Assembly: GCA_037389465.1 (NCBI GenBank)
Contig: JAZARR010000070.1
Location: 3,748,501 to 3,812,500, forward strand
From: Baylisascaris procyonis
Taxonomy: Eukaryota; Nematoda; Chromadorea; Rhabditida; Ascarididae
Direction of reading: 5' to 3'
DNA: 64,000 bases
Position 1 is the first letter of the stretch, and each line of letters begins with the position of its first letter. Of the stretch, positions 63,109-64,000 are shown in pieces. Under the pieces are notes generated by a model. The model ran no database searches, had not been told where the DNA came from, and worked only from the letters and a program-made list of their open reading frames with translations. The position numbers and the translations under genes are program-made.

Positions 63109-64000
63109 CTGAAATAAATCAACTCTACAGCATCGATCATTCGACGACAATGCAGCCCTTTATCATAGCACTAAGGGGACCACACAATTCCAAACTCTAT
63201 AAAATAGTACAGAAAGTTCATAGTAACTTAAAAATTAATAAAAGTGAGGCAAATATAAATCTCTAAAGAAAATTTTAGAAACAATAGCTAAGACATTTTT
63301 ATTTAGAATACAACAATAATATAAAATATTTAGAATGCGCATATCAGCAGGGTTTTATTGATGATTCATTAACTATTCAAAACGTAAATAAGATTGAGGT
63401 TCTCCTCAACAACCGGGATAAGTCTCAGAGAATATTTTAGAAAGTAATGTGAAAAACCAGAAATCATCACGACAAGAAAGCTCAGATATTTCCTAAGAAA
63501 ACTTATTTGCTTTATAATTTACGATAAATATACAATGGAAATTAATAGAACATTTCTGAGGAGGATAAACAGAAATGGATTTGACAGAATAACAATAGGA
63601 AGTGCATAAAAAACGTTGCGATAACATTTTGAAATGAGAACAATTGGCGGATGTCGTTAAAGCAACTCGATGTGAAGGATGTCAGTATTTAAAGGATGAT
63701 CTGAGTCACTGTTGTGGCGAAGGGGATGAACTAAGTGGTCTAGACAGAAGCAAAGATTTAATTTTTTGTTAATACTGTTACTCAGACTACCTTCTGCTAA
63801 ACTAATCAAATTCTGAAATGAGAAACTATTAACGCTGTCAGCATTGTTATGCCCATCTGGTTTCATTGTGAAGGTAGCATATTATGGGCAGACGGTGAAA
63901 ACAAGACATTTTAATAAATCTGCGATAAGGATCCATCTTTCGCTGTATCTCTCTTGACTTTTCTCCTAATTATACAACCCCAAACGATACATGCACCATT
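63109..64000. other. upstream of brd-1
   Basis: AT-rich, no supported exon. A short minus-strand segment after CTCATTTCAG at about 63810-63831 (eight codons) could be a microexon but cannot be supported. The promoter of brd-1 should lie here or beyond, but no motif is recognised. Confidence 0.4.

Noticed and set aside
63810..63831. eight-codon exon upstream of the brd-1 RING
   Set aside because: Splice-like ends only; the phase does not help and no family signal is present.

Overview
The window is eukaryotic DNA: AT-rich, with short exons separated by introns of tens to thousands of bases and polypyrimidine-AG acceptors. I read it as a nematode genome. The grounds are intron style, two acceptors that could take a spliced leader just before a start codon, and a TRPC channel and a BARD1-type protein of nematode-like size. 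A strongylid-type roundworm is possible but unproven. There are no operons, phages, CRISPR arrays, rRNA or convincing tRNAs. Exons were assembled by hand from protein-family similarity, splice sites and reading-frame phase.

Left part (1-22 kb): mostly non-coding, with one large minus-strand exon (18105-21033, about 976 codons) of a low-complexity, Ser/Glu-rich protein I cannot name. It carries several copies of a short 'S-V-x-E-R-V-x-L-K-E' motif. A second minus-strand exon (5277-6001, Ser/Pro/Arg-rich) may belong to the same long gene. A few weaker candidate exons lie between and around them.

22-36.9 kb: no gene that I can support. It holds scattered open frames, a long (TA)n array and AT-rich spacer.

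36.9-47.8 kb, plus strand: a TRPC-family cation channel gene. Nineteen exons join in phase to give about 793 residues: ankyrin repeats, the TRP_2 linker, six membrane segments with a pore, the EWKYTR TRP box, a PPPF motif and a C-terminal tail.

48.2-63.1 kb, minus strand: a BARD1 homologue (brd-1). Sixteen exons join in phase to give about 751 residues: a C3HC4 RING split over three exons, a long linker, ankyrin repeats and two BRCT domains. In family terms BARD1 pairs with BRCA1 to form a ubiquitin ligase acting in DNA repair. The linker contains two tandem, homologous, phase-2/phase-2 exons that could be alternative or both included. This is the most interesting feature found.

The channel gene and brd-1 are convergent, with stop codons about 0.4 kb apart. 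Several exons in both genes use AAG rather than CAG/TAG acceptors, and many use weak donors, which explains why simple ORF reading hides these genes.
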